DNA of 64,000 nucleotides from Leptospira ainazelensis (GCF_016918785.1 NZ_JAFFPT010000033.1:1-64000), one strand, 5' to 3'. Positions 40,201 to 52,560 are shown, counted from the stretch's first letter. Translations and numbers: made by a program. The notes: generated from the sequence alone by a model not told the origin.

Positions 40201-41654
40201 AAGAACTCAAAACTTCCGAAATGAGATTCCAAACATTCTACCAGTTTTCAAACGAAGCGATCATCTTATTAGAAAAAGGTAATATTCTAATCAACGATTC
40301 AAATCCCGCGTTTCAAAAGTTATTCGGATATTCCGCGAAGGAAGCGGCGGGTTTGAATTTGATTCGTCTTCTTTCCATAAGCTCCCTCAAGGATCTGAGA
40401 AAAAGAAACTTTTCTCTGGGAGGAAAGGATTCGGCGGAAATCGTCGCAAAAAAAAAGAACGGGACTTTTTTCCCCGCAATCGTAAGCGTAAGGACTTTTA
40501 TCAACAAAGGAAAGATTTTCTACTCGATCAACGTAATCGACACTTCTCCGTTTAAGGAAGCTGAAGAACTCAGAATCGTGAACAACGAAATTCGAGTGAG
40601 GAACAGACTCATCGAAATCCAAAAAACGGAATTGGAAAATACGTTGGAGAATTTGAAAAAGACCCAATCTCAACTGATCCAATCCGAAAAGATGGCGGCG
40701 TTGGGGCAATTGATGGCAGGGATCGCTCACGAAATCAACAATCCGATCGGAGCAGTCCAAGCCTCCAACCAAAACATTCAGGAATGTCTCAATCGATTTC
40801 GTTCCCTTCTCCCCGACGTACAGATAGCGATGGGTTCTCTCAATTCCGAATCGAGGGAATTGTTCGCCGAATTTATTGAAAAAGCGATTTCGAGCAACGA
40901 TCACTTTACGGGGATGGAACAGAGAAACCGCAAAAAAGCTATCACAAGCGTATTAGAATCTTTTAAAATACCGACGCGTCTGGCCGTATCCTACGCGGAT
41001 ACGTTAGTCGATATGGGGTTAGGTGATTTACCCGCAAAATTCGTTCCCCTTCTGCTTTTGGAACAATCCGAAATGATTTTGGAATATTCTTCTTTGGAAT
41101 CCTTCTTTTTTAGGAACACAAAGACGATCCAGGTCGCGGTGGATCGAATTTCTAAAATTCTTTACGCTCTCAAAAACTTCTCCCATTTTGATATCGCGGG
41201 AGAAAGAATCCTCGCTTCGGTCAAGGACACGATCGAAACGGTTCTTACGATCTATCATAACCAACTCAAAAAAGGAGTGGATCTACAAAAGGATTTCGAG
41301 GAGGTTCCCCCTATTCTTTGTTTTCCGGACGACCTCCTTCATATCTGGACGAACCTCATCTACAATTCTTTGCAGGCGATGCAGTTCAAAGGAACGATCT
41401 TAATTCGATTAAAAAGAATGGATAAAGAGTTGATGGTGGAAGTCAAGGACAACGGACCCGGCATTCCTTCGGAAATTCAGGAAAGAATTTTCGAACCGTT
41501 TTTTACCACAAAAGCCCCCGGAGAAGGAAGCGGTCTCGGACTCGATATCGTGAAAAAGATCGTACAAAAACACAACGGAAAGATCGAATTGGAAAGTATT
41601 CCGGGAATGACTTCGTTTAAGATTTATCTCCCGATTCTTACCCAAAGCGCCTAA
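37212..41654 (+). CDS. Multi-PAS/GAF sensor histidine kinase
   Basis: A 1480-residue cytoplasmic kinase with no transmembrane segment. By eye: three PAS domains (about residues 45-165, 175-295, 300-415), a GAF domain (about 425-605), four more PAS domains (about 615-735, 745-870, 875-990, 1000-1115), a coiled coil, the phosphoacceptor His1173 in MAGIAHEINNPIGAV, an unusual about 140-residue insert, and a HATPase with the N box (DLLHIWTNLIYNSLQAM), DNGPGI and GEGSGLGLDIVKKI. No receiver is fused. It probably integrates several cytoplasmic signals (redox, light or ligand). The convergent lone receiver at 41713 is a possible partner, but this is inferred only from position. Confidence 0.92.
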   Translation: MNNETDSFGSLKKELEESRLRIHSLENQLRENEFLKDSLRKAEKRISQIIENSPDAIVILNMETGKFQSVNQRASDLFGYSLEEFQTIGPVAISPRFQEDGRTSEEAAIEYLKRASQGELVTFEWLHRSKSDEIIPCEVRLISLPGESLLIRGSILDIRDQKKIQDELKKNQKRLESAIYGGELGLWEWDIPTNGNTYNDYWAEMLGYKLDELAPHVDTWKSLLHPEDLPLAEQALERYMSGETPVYECEFRLKCKDGSWKWILTVGKLQDFDSNGKPLKMYGIHADIDRRKKVEQQLREKEAALSRSQKLAGIGSWEYDLAEEKMLVSEYLGKIYELENLSSKGVYGIELVHPDDRARVQKYFIDAVKNGYIREIEYRIVTSSGKTKTILNQSELISDEKGELKKIIGSILDVSEKRKSERLLQYRLGFETLTTKVSSEIINLPSREIPQTIQSSLEKLSLFLNMQRGNIVLYDSKYTTRKVIYEWIHPKSKIQKENLNQIETIDPNSYITGEMKAGRIAKIEKLEDLPFGTNSDRDLFLRNGFQSFLAIPLMIGGTLKGRLGFGSENIGIEKEPDLDRLENQLLRNFAEIIINALERKRVEDELKQERDLLSSITENSATSITVMDTEGKILYANKSSEHVLGVEISEITSRTYNSPKWEAKSLDEGEWKDEDQPFTQVMKTGEPVYDIRHAIATSSGEVKYLSINGSPVKNQRGEIQSLVFLITDITENVLRERALKASEERYRTVAEQTGSIVYDYDISTGKVTWAGAVFSLTGFKLEEFQNFNIDKRLESIHPKDLDRVLRELEESMAKHSKFRSIYSFRTKYGGYILVEDRGIFLYDGNNQPFRMLGAMIDIAEKKKAEEMLKDSEERLRLALNAANMGNWSWDINEDKITWSEKAFQIFRTESSRFKGNLNALSDLTHPEDKPLLEKTLKNLLNGKNPEDDYYFQHRLILPNDELAWIESKGKLYRDRNFQPLRIVGTVTDITERKKAEEELKTSEMRFQTFYQFSNEAIILLEKGNILINDSNPAFQKLFGYSAKEAAGLNLIRLLSISSLKDLRKRNFSLGGKDSAEIVAKKKNGTFFPAIVSVRTFINKGKIFYSINVIDTSPFKEAEELRIVNNEIRVRNRLIEIQKTELENTLENLKKTQSQLIQSEKMAALGQLMAGIAHEINNPIGAVQASNQNIQECLNRFRSLLPDVQIAMGSLNSESRELFAEFIEKAISSNDHFTGMEQRNRKKAITSVLESFKIPTRLAVSYADTLVDMGLGDLPAKFVPLLLLEQSEMILEYSSLESFFFRNTKTIQVAVDRISKILYALKNFSHFDIAGERILASVKDTIETVLTIYHNQLKKGVDLQKDFEEVPPILCFPDDLLHIWTNLIYNSLQAMQFKGTILIRLKRMDKELMVEVKDNGPGIPSEIQERIFEPFFTTKAPGEGSGLGLDIVKKIVQKHNGKIELESIPGMTSFKIYLPILTQSA

Positions 41655-41712
41655 TCGATAGTTTGCGGAGCGTGAAAATTACTGCCCAAGTCGGGTTTAA
41701 GAAGGGGAAATT

Positions 41713-42102
41713 TTATCCTTCCAAAGCGGTTGTGATCGTGGAAACCAATTCTTTTTCATCCCAAGGTTTTTTGAGATAAGAACGCAGATTGATTTCTTTT
41801 TTTAGAGCTTCGATGGAAGAATCGTCAGCGTGCCCCGTTACGATCACCTTTTGAATGTCGGGATATTTGCTGTGGACTTGTCTAAGAAATTCATCTCCTT
41901 TTACGTTGGGCATCAACCAATCGGAAATGATGATAAGAATTCTAACGTCTTCGTGAATCAACTCTTCTATGATCTGCCAAGCCTCGCCGGCGTCTAACGC
42001 CGTTTCATACCGATACCCGTCCCCGAGGTGACGTTTCACCTGAGATTTCATGCTCATAAGTATCAGAGCTTCATCGTCTACAAAAAGAATTGCCTTATCC
42101 AA
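41713..42102 (-). CDS. Stand-alone response regulator receiver
   Basis: A 129-residue receiver domain without an output domain. The acidic pocket is in LFVDDEALI, the phosphoacceptor is Asp61 in IIISDWLMPNVKGDEFL, and the conserved Lys is in YLKKPW. It resembles the receiver of the neighbouring EAL protein (both have MP-x-VKGDE and KPWD), suggesting duplication. It may act by protein-protein contact or phosphate relay. It lies downstream of the receiver-EAL gene and converges on the PAS kinase. Confidence 0.9.
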   Translation of the reverse strand: MDKAILFVDDEALILMSMKSQVKRHLGDGYRYETALDAGEAWQIIEELIHEDVRILIIISDWLMPNVKGDEFLRQVHSKYPDIQKVIVTGHADDSSIEALKKEINLRSYLKKPWDEKELVSTITTALEG

Positions 42103-42218
42103 CTGATGTACTCACCTATTCTATTCGACTCGCCTAATCATAAAAAAACGCAAGGCGTTACAGTATTTGGAAAAAAAATAATGGCAAGTCAATTTTGGAA
42201 AAAAATGACAAACCTCTT

Positions 42219-43928
42219 TTAAAGTGAAATCTGCGGTATGGGAAGAATTTCCGGAGAAGGCTCCATAATATAATAGCCCTGACAATATTCTACCCCCAAA
42301 GAACGAACCGTGTCAAATTCTTCTTTCCCGGCGACAAATTCGGCGATCACCTTTGCGCCGATTCGATGGGCCATTTCCGTCATTGCAGAGGTAAGAAGAA
42401 AAGGAGTCTGACTCAGGTGAATTCCTTTGATAAACTTACCGTCGATTTTGATATAATCGGGATCGATCTCCATCAATCTTTCGAAATTGGATTGATCCAC
42501 TCCGAAGTCGTCGATCGCGATCTTACAACCGCATTCCTTGAGTTCCTTGATAGTTTCCAATCCTCGATCTCCTCCCGCGAGGCGATCGGTCTCTAAAATT
42601 TCGAGGGTCAACCTTTCGGGAAAAACGCCGTAGTGTTGAAGACGACTCACAACCCAAAGTGCAAATCCTTTTTTTTCAAGATCGGATTCCGAGATGTTTA
42701 CGGAAAAGGAATATTCTTGATGTTTTGAAAAGTATCGAAGCGATTTTTCGATCATGATCGGCGTCAAAAGACGAATGATTCCGGTCGATCTCGCGATTGA
42801 AATAAAACTCGCCGGAGAAAAAATCTGACCGCCTTCTTGGATTCTCGCAAGACATTCAAACTTCGTAATTCTCTCGAGTTTGTTGTCGTAGATTCCCTGA
42901 AAAAAAGGAATCACGTTGCCCGCGTTGATCGCGTCGTTCAGCTTTCTGCCGAGAATGAGATTGATCTGATACTGATCCCCTTCTTCCATCGCATTGGAAT
43001 ACTGCATCAGTTCGAGTTCGCTGTTTTGAGCGGCGTTCATCATCGCGATTCTCGCCTTATAGTATAACGCCGAATAGTCGGTTGCCACTCCGATGGAAAC
43101 GTTCACACGAAAAGAAATTCCGTCCGCCTCTAAATATTCAGATCTAAGAAGAATCCGAAACGCCACAAGAAGAGAATGGAACTTACTCTCTTCGATATCG
43201 GAAAGTACCGCGACCTCGTCCTGATAAAGATGAAACAATCTTCCCGACGTTCCCAAAAACGCGGAAAGTGAATTTAAGAATTGATTGAGAACCTTGTGAT
43301 AAACTCCTACTCCGAAATGATGAGTTGTAGAAGTGGAAGATTCGATCCGGATCACCGAAAGTGTGGAAGGAATTTTTTGAACCTCTTTTTCATCCAAAGC
43401 CCTGCGAAGACTTTCCAGATTGGGAAGTTCGGTTTCCCGGTCATAGAGAAGGGTTTTTTCCAATTTTTGATTGAGATCCAAGAGCGAGACGTCCTTGAAA
43501 TAGGATTTGAGCGCTTCTCGAATGGTAAGAATCAAATCGTTCGAATCCCAGGGTTTGGAAAGATAACGATACAAGTTTGCGCGGTTCAACGCGTTTCCCA
43601 CGGCGTCTGCGGACGCTTGACCGGTAAGCATGATCTTTCGTATGTCCGGATTTCGATTGTGAATCCGAATGAGGAGTTCGTCTCCTTTAACTCCCGGCAT
43701 CACTTGATCGCAGATCACTACCGGAATATCGATTCCAAGACTCAGATATTCTTCTAAAATTTCCCAAGCAGACTCGGCGTCCTCTGCGGTTTCAATATCG
43801 TATTCTTTCCCGAATGCGAGTTTGAGTTGCTCCTTGAGACCCCTCAGGATGATCAATTCGTCGTCGACCAGGAGTATGACGGGTTTGGATTCTCCGGTTT
43901 CTTGTTTAGAAAATTCGTTTCCGTTCAT
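42219..43928 (-). CDS. Receiver-(degenerate GGDEF)-EAL phosphodiesterase
   Basis: The protein is 569 residues from the ATG at 43928 (AGGATCACGA upstream). The receiver spans residues about 15-140 with Asp74. The GGDEF-like domain spans about 155-310, but its signature is replaced by YQDEV (235-239), so it should not make c-di-GMP. The EAL domain spans about 325-565 and retains every key residue: Glu358 (KFECL), Asn411 (SVNIS), Glu443, Asp473-Asp474 (IDDFG), Lys494 (IKIDG), Glu530 and Gln550. It is predicted to hydrolyse c-di-GMP under phosphorylation control. It is divergent from the cyclase fusion gene. Confidence 0.9.
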   Translation of the reverse strand: MNGNEFSKQETGESKPVILLVDDELIILRGLKEQLKLAFGKEYDIETAEDAESAWEILEEYLSLGIDIPVVICDQVMPGVKGDELLIRIHNRNPDIRKIMLTGQASADAVGNALNRANLYRYLSKPWDSNDLILTIREALKSYFKDVSLLDLNQKLEKTLLYDRETELPNLESLRRALDEKEVQKIPSTLSVIRIESSTSTTHHFGVGVYHKVLNQFLNSLSAFLGTSGRLFHLYQDEVAVLSDIEESKFHSLLVAFRILLRSEYLEADGISFRVNVSIGVATDYSALYYKARIAMMNAAQNSELELMQYSNAMEEGDQYQINLILGRKLNDAINAGNVIPFFQGIYDNKLERITKFECLARIQEGGQIFSPASFISIARSTGIIRLLTPIMIEKSLRYFSKHQEYSFSVNISESDLEKKGFALWVVSRLQHYGVFPERLTLEILETDRLAGGDRGLETIKELKECGCKIAIDDFGVDQSNFERLMEIDPDYIKIDGKFIKGIHLSQTPFLLTSAMTEMAHRIGAKVIAEFVAGKEEFDTVRSLGVEYCQGYYIMEPSPEILPIPQISL

Positions 43929-44212
43929 TCGTGATCCTAAAACAGTGTTTCGTTTAACATGATACAAACGTCGAGTTATCGGATCGAAAATTGATTTCTA
44001 AAAATCAAATTCAGTTTTTCGCCGAATGTATTTCAAAAAAGCTGAAATACTACTTCCGATTTTGATTCTAACTCACGTTAGTTTTTCTGAATGCCGAAGG
44101 CCCAAACCGGACGGTCAAAGTTCTTAGATTTGACAACCGGGTCTGTAATTATACTCTTCCCCGTAGAACGCCAATTATTTTTTTATATTCTTATGAAATC
44201 CGGAAGGTTTTG

Positions 44213-45823
<1,611 letters not shown>

Positions 45824-45916
45824 AAGTATTCTTTGTAAATTTTTTCTTGAACGATTCAGGATCTTCTCTAACTTGATCGATCAACGCTTTTTTACCAATG
45901 ATTTCAGGAGATAGAA

Positions 45917-46876
45917 ATGCAGAATGAAAATCAGAAATTCTCGATCGATGCAAAAGGAGAAGATCTTTTCTTAATCTATCTAAAAAACATTTTTTTTACT
46001 CTTATCACGTTCGGTGTTTATTATTTTTGGGCAAAGGTAAACACTCAAAAATTCGTTCATCTACACGTTCTTTTTCAAGGCCAACGTTTCGATTATCACG
46101 GAACCGGTAAGGAAAATTTTATCGGTTTTATAAAAGGCTTGGGACTGATGATCGTAGGAGCTCTTTTTGCGGGAGGAATCTATTTTGTAGCTTCCCTTTT
46201 TGGAATTTGGGCGAAAGTTGCCGTTACCGTTGCGCTCTATGCGGGACTTTTATGCGTCATCCCGTATGTGGTAATCGGATCTAGAAAGTATTTTCTGAGC
46301 CGAACTTCGTTTAACAATATTCGATTTCGGTTTAACGGAAAAGTCGAGGAGCTGCTTAAAATTTTTATTCCCGGCGCGCTTTTAACCGCCGTTACTTTCG
46401 GAATCTATTCGGCTTGGTTTATCAATCGTCTGGAAAAGTTTTATATCGAAAAGTCCCATTTAGGAAACGCCGACTTTCAGTATGAAGGAAACGGAAAGGA
46501 ATTATTTTTTATTTATCTCAAAGGGATCTTATTTACTCCTTTTACCGCGGGAATTTACTTCTCCTGGTTTCATGCAAACGTCCATAACTACGTCTGGAAT
46601 CACACGAAGTTTCAGGGAATTTCCTTTCGTTCCGAACTCAGAGGTGGGACCGTTTTTTTAAACGGACTTATCTCGATCGTATTGGTATTTTTCACGCTCG
46701 GGATCGGAGTTCCTTGGGCTTATCTTCGAGGTTTAAGAATCATAACGGATTCTTTATATTTGGAATCCGCTCCCGATTTGTCGTCCATTCAGGGAGTAAA
46801 AGATCCGAAAGCGAGCGCTTTAGCGGACGGAATTTCCGAAGCGAGCGAGGCAATCGGTAGTATCTTCGGCAATTAA
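45917..46876 (+). CDS. DUF898 (YjgN-like) membrane protein
   Basis: A 319-residue polytopic protein made of internal repeats. Strings such as LKNIFFTLITFGVYYFWAKV, FIPGALLTAVTFGIYSAWF and LKGILFTPFTAGIYFSWFH follow the DUF898 pattern (a long hydrophobic helix, T-x-G-x-Y, a Trp-aromatic end), each followed by a soluble F-x-Y-x-G-x-G strand. The family's function is unknown. It sits 5 bp before the M48 protease gene, a clear two-gene operon, so the two probably work together at the membrane. Confidence 0.88.
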   Translation: MQNENQKFSIDAKGEDLFLIYLKNIFFTLITFGVYYFWAKVNTQKFVHLHVLFQGQRFDYHGTGKENFIGFIKGLGLMIVGALFAGGIYFVASLFGIWAKVAVTVALYAGLLCVIPYVVIGSRKYFLSRTSFNNIRFRFNGKVEELLKIFIPGALLTAVTFGIYSAWFINRLEKFYIEKSHLGNADFQYEGNGKELFFIYLKGILFTPFTAGIYFSWFHANVHNYVWNHTKFQGISFRSELRGGTVFLNGLISIVLVFFTLGIGVPWAYLRGLRIITDSLYLESAPDLSSIQGVKDPKASALADGISEASEAIGSIFGN

Positions 46877-46881
46877 AAAGG

Positions 46882-48039
46882 ATGTCAGATCTTTATTACG
46901 ACGGGCAATCCGCCGTTCCGGTCTCAGGAAATCTCATTCCCAAAGAGACCGGCTTGGTTTTCGAGTCAACAGATTCGGTCGGAAGAATATTCCATTTTTC
47001 TTATAAACAAATTCAATCCTTCGAAAAACTCGGGAACGAATATCGACTCGAGTTGGAAAGCGAGGAAGAAAAAGGACAGGATTCGATTCTCACATTCGTA
47101 TCCGATGAAAAAGCCGAACAAATCCGGAAAAACAGAAGTAAAACTTTCGGAGACGGTTTAGGCGGTCTTGTCTCTCGATTCTTACAACTTCCGAATTTAT
47201 ATCAGATTTTGATCGGGGGTGTTCTCGCCTTTGGAATCGTTTTTCTCCTTTTTACAAAACTCGATCAACTTTATATTTTTGTTCCGGAATCGGCGGATCG
47301 ATCTTTGGGAAACCTCATTTCGGAACGGTTTGAAGCCAGTTATTCCGAATGCAAAAATCGGAAGCTAAAATACGGCGTGGAAAAAATTTATAGAACCATT
47401 CTTCCTAAAAAAAGAAAAGACCTGTATGAAATTCATATTTTGAGAAGCGACGATATCAACGCCTTCGCGCTTCCCGGAGGAAAAATTTATATCCTTTCGG
47501 GTTTGATCCGGGAATCGGAATCCCCGGAAGAGATCGCGGCGATTCTGGCTCACGAAATTTCTCATATAGAAAAAAGACACGGTATCAGACAAGTGATTCG
47601 TCTCTTGGGGATTTCGGTCGTTGTCAAACTGGCGATCGGTCTCGGGTTCGAAGATATCGGTTCCTTGGAAACGATAACAGAAATCATCAACACTCTCACC
47701 ATTCTAAGATATTCGAGAGAATTTGAAGAAGAAGCCGACGAGAACGCGTTTGAAATTCTTAAAAAATCGGAAGTGGGCGTGAAGGGTTTTATCGATTTTT
47801 TTGAAAGAGAAGAGGCAAAAATCAACTCTGATAAAAAAAATCGGAATCAAAAACATTCCAATGAGGAAGAAAAAAAATGGGATCCAGCGAAGATCTTAGA
47901 TTGGTTCAGCACACATCCGGACAATAGAATCCGGATTCAAAAGGCGAAGGATTTTTCAAAAGGAATGAAGACGAGAACGAAAGAGATTCGATTGCAAAAC
48001 TGGAAGTCGATCCGGGAAAGTTGTTCCGAATCTATTTAA
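46882..48039 (+). CDS. M48 family zinc metalloprotease
   Basis: A 385-residue protein. The first about 105 residues form a soluble domain, then one transmembrane helix (YQILIGGVLAFGIVFLLFT) and the M48 catalytic domain. Zinc motif: His224-Glu225-x-x-His228 in LAHEISHIEKRHG; the third ligand is in EFEEEADENAFEIL. NAFALPGGKIYILSGLI is the substrate-strand motif of the HtpX/Oma1/BepA group. Its likely role is quality control of envelope proteins. It is co-transcribed with the DUF898 protein. The last 8 bp overlap a small gene on the other strand. Confidence 0.9.
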   Translation: MSDLYYDGQSAVPVSGNLIPKETGLVFESTDSVGRIFHFSYKQIQSFEKLGNEYRLELESEEEKGQDSILTFVSDEKAEQIRKNRSKTFGDGLGGLVSRFLQLPNLYQILIGGVLAFGIVFLLFTKLDQLYIFVPESADRSLGNLISERFEASYSECKNRKLKYGVEKIYRTILPKKRKDLYEIHILRSDDINAFALPGGKIYILSGLIRESESPEEIAAILAHEISHIEKRHGIRQVIRLLGISVVVKLAIGLGFEDIGSLETITEIINTLTILRYSREFEEEADENAFEILKKSEVGVKGFIDFFEREEAKINSDKKNRNQKHSNEEEKKWDPAKILDWFSTHPDNRIRIQKAKDFSKGMKTRTKEIRLQNWKSIRESCSESI

Positions 48040-48202
48040 CATCGTCCAAAGGAAAAAGTTCCTTTACGGTATTTCCTAACGCACGATCGAAACTTTCAAA
48101 GGACTTTAGAATTTCTTGAAGTAAGGCCTCGCCGTTTTTCAGGTCATACGAGGTCAGCGGTTTCGCTTCCAAAAGTTCTTGTTCTAACTGCGTGTCTTTC
48201 AT
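48032..48202 (-). CDS. Small acidic protein, 56 residues
   Basis: [20 protein letters not shown] opens a 56-residue frame with good codon usage, a CTGGAAAC element before the ATG, and amphipathic helical character ([19 protein letters not shown]). It ends LFPLDDVK. It is not recognised as any family. It overlaps the end of the M48 gene by 8 bp in convergent orientation. A small helical adaptor is conceivable, but nothing shows a function. Confidence 0.6.
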   Translation of the reverse strand: MKDTQLEQELLEAKPLTSYDLKNGEALLQEILKSFESFDRALGNTVKELFPLDDVK

Positions 48203-48355
48203 TTTGTTTCCAGCGTTTTTTTATTCGGCAACCTTGTTAAGGTTAGAGGGAAAATTCCGAAAAAACCCAACGCGACAAAATATTTTTTTTCGAAAGACTC
48301 GGAAAAAATATTCTTAAATCGATTCCCATTTTTTTTAGACCCAAAAGTATGGGAG

Positions 48356-49462
48356 ATGATGGTCCAGTTTCAACCGATACTCAATTCTCTCAAAAGTTAC
48401 GAAGCGGGAAAACCGATCGAACTCGTTGTTCGCGAATTCGGGATCGACCCGGAAAAGGTGATCAAACTCGGATCCAATGAAAACCCGTTCGGTTGTTCTC
48501 CGGCGGTCGTAAAGGCCGTCCAAAACTTCGCGCCGAAAATGTCCTTCTATCCGGACGATTCTTATCTGGATTTAAAAAACTCCCTCGCACAAAAATTCGA
48601 CGTTTCTCCCGAGAGAATCATTCCCGGAAACGGAAGCGATCAGGTTTTGGATTTTGCCTGCAGATGTGTTTTGACGCCGGGTGATTCCGTCTTAATCAAT
48701 CGAATCACGTTTGCGATGTATCGTATCTACTCGCTTCAGTGTGGAGCAAAAATTCATTCGACCGAAACCGTTCCCCACGACTTAAACTCGTTCTTAGATC
48801 TGGCAAAGGTCGTAAAACCCAAAATTTTGTTTTTATGCACTCCGTCCAATCCGGTCGGAGACGCCCTTTCCAAATCGGACGTTTACGAATTCTTAAGACA
48901 ACTTTCTCCTGATACGTTAGTCGTCATTGATGCCGCGTATATGGAATTCGGAAAAAGGAAAGATCCGGACAAATTCATTCCCGCAAAGGAAGTTACGGAT
49001 CTTTTTCCGAACGTTTTTTATACCGGAACGTTTTCCAAAGTTTACGGTCTTGGAGGAATGAGAATCGGTTATGGAATCGGAAACGCCGAATTGATCAAAA
49101 ATATCTACAAGATGCGCCCGCCGTTTAGTGTGGCCAATCTTTCGGCTCTCGCCGCGACGGAAGCGTTGAAAAACGAAGATCACGTTGAAAATTATCTCAA
49201 GACCAATTTAGAAGAAATGAAACGGTATGAGAATTTTGCCCGAGAACAGAGTATCGAGTTTATCGATTCTTATGCAAACTTCATCACGTTGTTTGCGAGA
49301 AAACACGGGAAGTCCGCGACGACGATCACGCAGTCTCTTTTGCGAAAAGGAATCATTCTGAGGGATCTAAAAAGTTACGAACTGAACGCGCTTCGAATTA
49401 CGATCGGAAGACCGGAACAGAACGAAAAAGTTTTAGAGGCTTTGAAAGATGAATTCATATAA
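48356..49462 (+). CDS. hisC: Histidinol-phosphate aminotransferase
   Basis: A 368-residue type I/II PLP aminotransferase catalysing the glutamate-dependent step of histidine synthesis. The N-terminal [13 protein letters not shown], the FYPDDSY strand, the PLP contact region [24 protein letters not shown] and the PLP-lysine motif [16 protein letters not shown] are typical of HisC. Two ATGs occur in tandem at 48356 and 48359, and neither has a well-spaced ribosome site. It stands apart from other his genes, as is usual in Leptospira. Confidence 0.93.
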   Translation: MMVQFQPILNSLKSYEAGKPIELVVREFGIDPEKVIKLGSNENPFGCSPAVVKAVQNFAPKMSFYPDDSYLDLKNSLAQKFDVSPERIIPGNGSDQVLDFACRCVLTPGDSVLINRITFAMYRIYSLQCGAKIHSTETVPHDLNSFLDLAKVVKPKILFLCTPSNPVGDALSKSDVYEFLRQLSPDTLVVIDAAYMEFGKRKDPDKFIPAKEVTDLFPNVFYTGTFSKVYGLGGMRIGYGIGNAELIKNIYKMRPPFSVANLSALAATEALKNEDHVENYLKTNLEEMKRYENFAREQSIEFIDSYANFITLFARKHGKSATTITQSLLRKGIILRDLKSYELNALRITIGRPEQNEKVLEALKDEFI

Positions 49463-49565
49463 GAATTTTATAATTTTCGAATTCGATCGATGCAAGACTC
49501 GGACGTCCTAAACGCAAGTCCGAAAGGTATGTTCGTTAAAACGAATCGACTTGTAAGAACGGCTT

Positions 49566-49888
49566 GTCGGAACTACGGCAGTCCTCTGTGAAAGTCGCGC
49601 GCCCCGCCCGATTTTCGGGTGGAGGGGCGGGCGGCGGAAGAATTCGGGAGATTTTTCTATATCACAAAATTATAATTTTGCAAGGAAAATTCTCTCTCAG
49701 AGCTTTTGTAGGAACTCCGACAAGAAATTTTACCGGGATCCTTCTTCATTCTAAATAACTTTCTAACTTGTGGGGAAGGTTATGCTGATTTTTGGGCGGG
49801 GCGTGACTGGCGAAAGACTCCGGCTGACTTTGCTCTATCAGAAAAACCTTATCTTTGCAAGTAAAATTCTCCTCGTCGGAACTCCGAC
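49566..49888 (+). repeat. Interspersed element plus a partial second copy
   Basis: The full copy spans 49566-49721, from GTCGGAACTACGGC to GTAGGAACTCCGAC, with the CCCCGCCC..GGGCGGG core hairpin and a CATAATTTTGCAAGGAATAT relative. A diverged partial copy follows at about 49795-49888, ending in a perfect GTCGGAACTCCGAC (49875-49888). The tail TTCTTCATTCTAAATAACTT matches the copy at 31125. The rest of the 750-bp gap between hisC and the small gene at 50213 holds nothing recognisable before 50098. Confidence 0.82.
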
Positions 49889-50144
49889 AAAAATCCATCT
49901 TGAAATCCTGTTGATTCCAAACAGTGCCTCAACTTGTGAGCAAATATATACAAGTCAGAAAGATAATCGAAATAAAAGCAAAAAAAATCACTCCCATTCA
50001 AAATAGGGCGAAACAGAAACTTTGTTTTGGACCGGTTTAGTCCGGCGATTTTTGAAACGAAGATTGTAAAAATTTCGAGAAGAAGATCTGCAACGACCGT
50101 TGCAACGGATTTGTAACCAAAACGCAATTCTCCCCCTAAAAAAA

Positions 50145-50183
50145 AGGTTTAGTATTTTGTAAAACGAAACGAATACTAAACCT
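50145..50183 (+). promoter_or_regulatory. 12-bp perfect inverted repeat before the small gene
   Basis: AGGTTTAGTATT (50145-50156) and AATACTAAACCT (50172-50183) are perfect arms around a 15-nt loop, ending 17 bp before the AAGGAGG ribosome site. The palindrome CCGTTGCAACGG lies at 50098-50109. The repeat is either an operator or a leader hairpin able to affect ribosome access; sequence alone does not decide. Confidence 0.7.
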
Positions 50184-50212
50184 GAGAGGTCTTATCCTCG
50201 AAAGGAGGAAAC

Positions 50213-50383
50213 ATGTTCCACTCGGAAGCAAAACAAAAACAAACGAACTCGTCGATCCAAAGGAGTTCTTCAAATCGGATTTCCGAATTCCAAATCCAGA
50301 AAAATGAAAAAGAAACCAAAGACAATTTTTTAGAAACCACAAGCAAACAGTTTAGAATTCGTCCCGAACTCTACGACAAATAA
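50213..50383 (+). CDS. Small hydrophilic protein, 56 residues
   Basis: A frame starting MFHSEAKQKQTNSS and ending FRIRPELYDK, preceded by AAAGGAGGAAAC, the strongest Shine-Dalgarno sequence in the window. It is Ser/Gln/Lys-rich with no hydrophobic segment, so probably disordered or nucleic-acid associated. The stop abuts the convergent rarA stop. The unusually strong initiation site and the long inverted repeat in its leader argue that it is a real, controlled gene. No family is recognised. Confidence 0.72.
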   Translation: MFHSEAKQKQTNSSIQRSSSNRISEFQIQKNEKETKDNFLETTSKQFRIRPELYDK

Positions 50384-51651
<1,268 letters not shown>

Positions 51652-51655
<4 letters not shown>

Positions 51656-51879
51656 TTGGATTCCAATTCGTTTCGAATCTTACGAAGACAAGTTCTAATC
51701 GTGGCGTTGCAGACGTCGCAGGCGCTGTGACAACAAACCAGGGATTGTTCTCGGATGTTTCCTTGAAGAATGTTTTCGATCAAAGCCGAAATCCGGATCG
51801 GAAGATCGAACAGATCCAAATTTTCGCGGATGACCTCTTCTCTTGTTTTAGGAAATAAATTGGGTTGATTGGTTTCCAA
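51652..51879 (-). CDS. Small cysteine-rich protein coupled to rarA
   Basis: A 75-residue protein. The N-terminal half is acidic and helical; the C-terminal half holds five cysteines and one histidine: Cys49-Cys50-His51, Cys54, Cys57 and Cys64 ([16 protein letters not shown]). That spacing could bind zinc or an iron-sulphur cluster. The 4-bp overlap with rarA suggests a partner role in replication-fork processing, by context alone. No family is recognised. Confidence 0.72.
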
Positions 51880-51939
51880 AAATTAGACCTTGATACAATA
51901 GATTCTTCTTAGATAGGACTGCGGCAAAACGCGAAAAGT

Positions 51940-52560
51940 TTACATTCCGCCTCCGACCCAACCGAATTGAATCAGATAATAGAATACTATAAAACGGGGA
52001 ATTCGAAAAAGACAACCCTGAAAAAAGAGAAGATATCTCATTTTCATTGCGCCCGCAGCGAGAGAAACCCAGGAATACGGAAGCGGGGTCAGAGCAGCCA
52101 AAACCACAGCCCAAAAACCGTAACGATGCAAATAGTGTTCGAGTTTTTGTTCGTGTTTCTTCACAAAACTCGCGATCCCTTCGATCTTCGGAAGAAGAAT
52201 CCTTCCGGTCAAATACGAGATTGTTCCGCCGATCAGACTTCCGACGGACGCGGAAACGATCACCAAAATGGAATTCAATTTACCTGCGACGGCGATCATC
52301 AAAAAAACGTCGGGAGGAATAAAGACGTGTAAAGAATCCGCAAGAAGAATTCCGATCCCTACTCCGAAAACTCCGGTGATCTCGATGAACTTTTGCGAGA
52401 AGTTCAAAACCGGCTCCGGAAAAACCCTCGCGAGAAATACGACACCCAAAACGAGGATTACAATTCCGACTAACGTTTGGCGGAATAATTTACGAACGAC
52501 TCGATCCGGTTCTTTGCCCGGAACTTCTTCACTTTCTGTGGAACATTCTTTCGAGGTCAT
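51940..52560 (-). CDS. VTT/DedA-like membrane protein
   Basis: A 206-residue protein of the SNARE-associated/VTT (DedA) superfamily with about five hydrophobic segments. [23 protein letters not shown] and the re-entrant [25 protein letters not shown], with the G-x-x-x-M/R motif, are typical. DedA proteins flip undecaprenyl-phosphate or phospholipids. Its start lies 32 bp inside the end of mutL, so it is probably translated by coupling. No better start is available downstream. Confidence 0.8.
   Translation of the reverse strand: MTSKECSTESEEVPGKEPDRVVRKLFRQTLVGIVILVLGVVFLARVFPEPVLNFSQKFIEITGVFGVGIGILLADSLHVFIPPDVFLMIAVAGKLNSILVIVSASVGSLIGGTISYLTGRILLPKIEGIASFVKKHEQKLEHYLHRYGFWAVVLAALTPLPYSWVSLAAGAMKMRYLLFFQGCLFRIPRFIVFYYLIQFGWVGGGM

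Noticed and set aside
40320..40904. 194-codon minus-strand frame
   Set aside because: It lies opposite the PAS/kinase part of the 1480-residue gene and has a biased, non-coding composition.
42219..43928. Diguanylate cyclase activity for the receiver-EAL protein
   Set aside because: The GGDEF signature is YQDEV, lacking both glycines; only the EAL half is complete.
44130..44156. Sigma-70 promoter for the cyclase fusion (TTGACA and TATACT)
   Set aside because: The spacer between the boxes is only about 14 bp, too short for a confident call.
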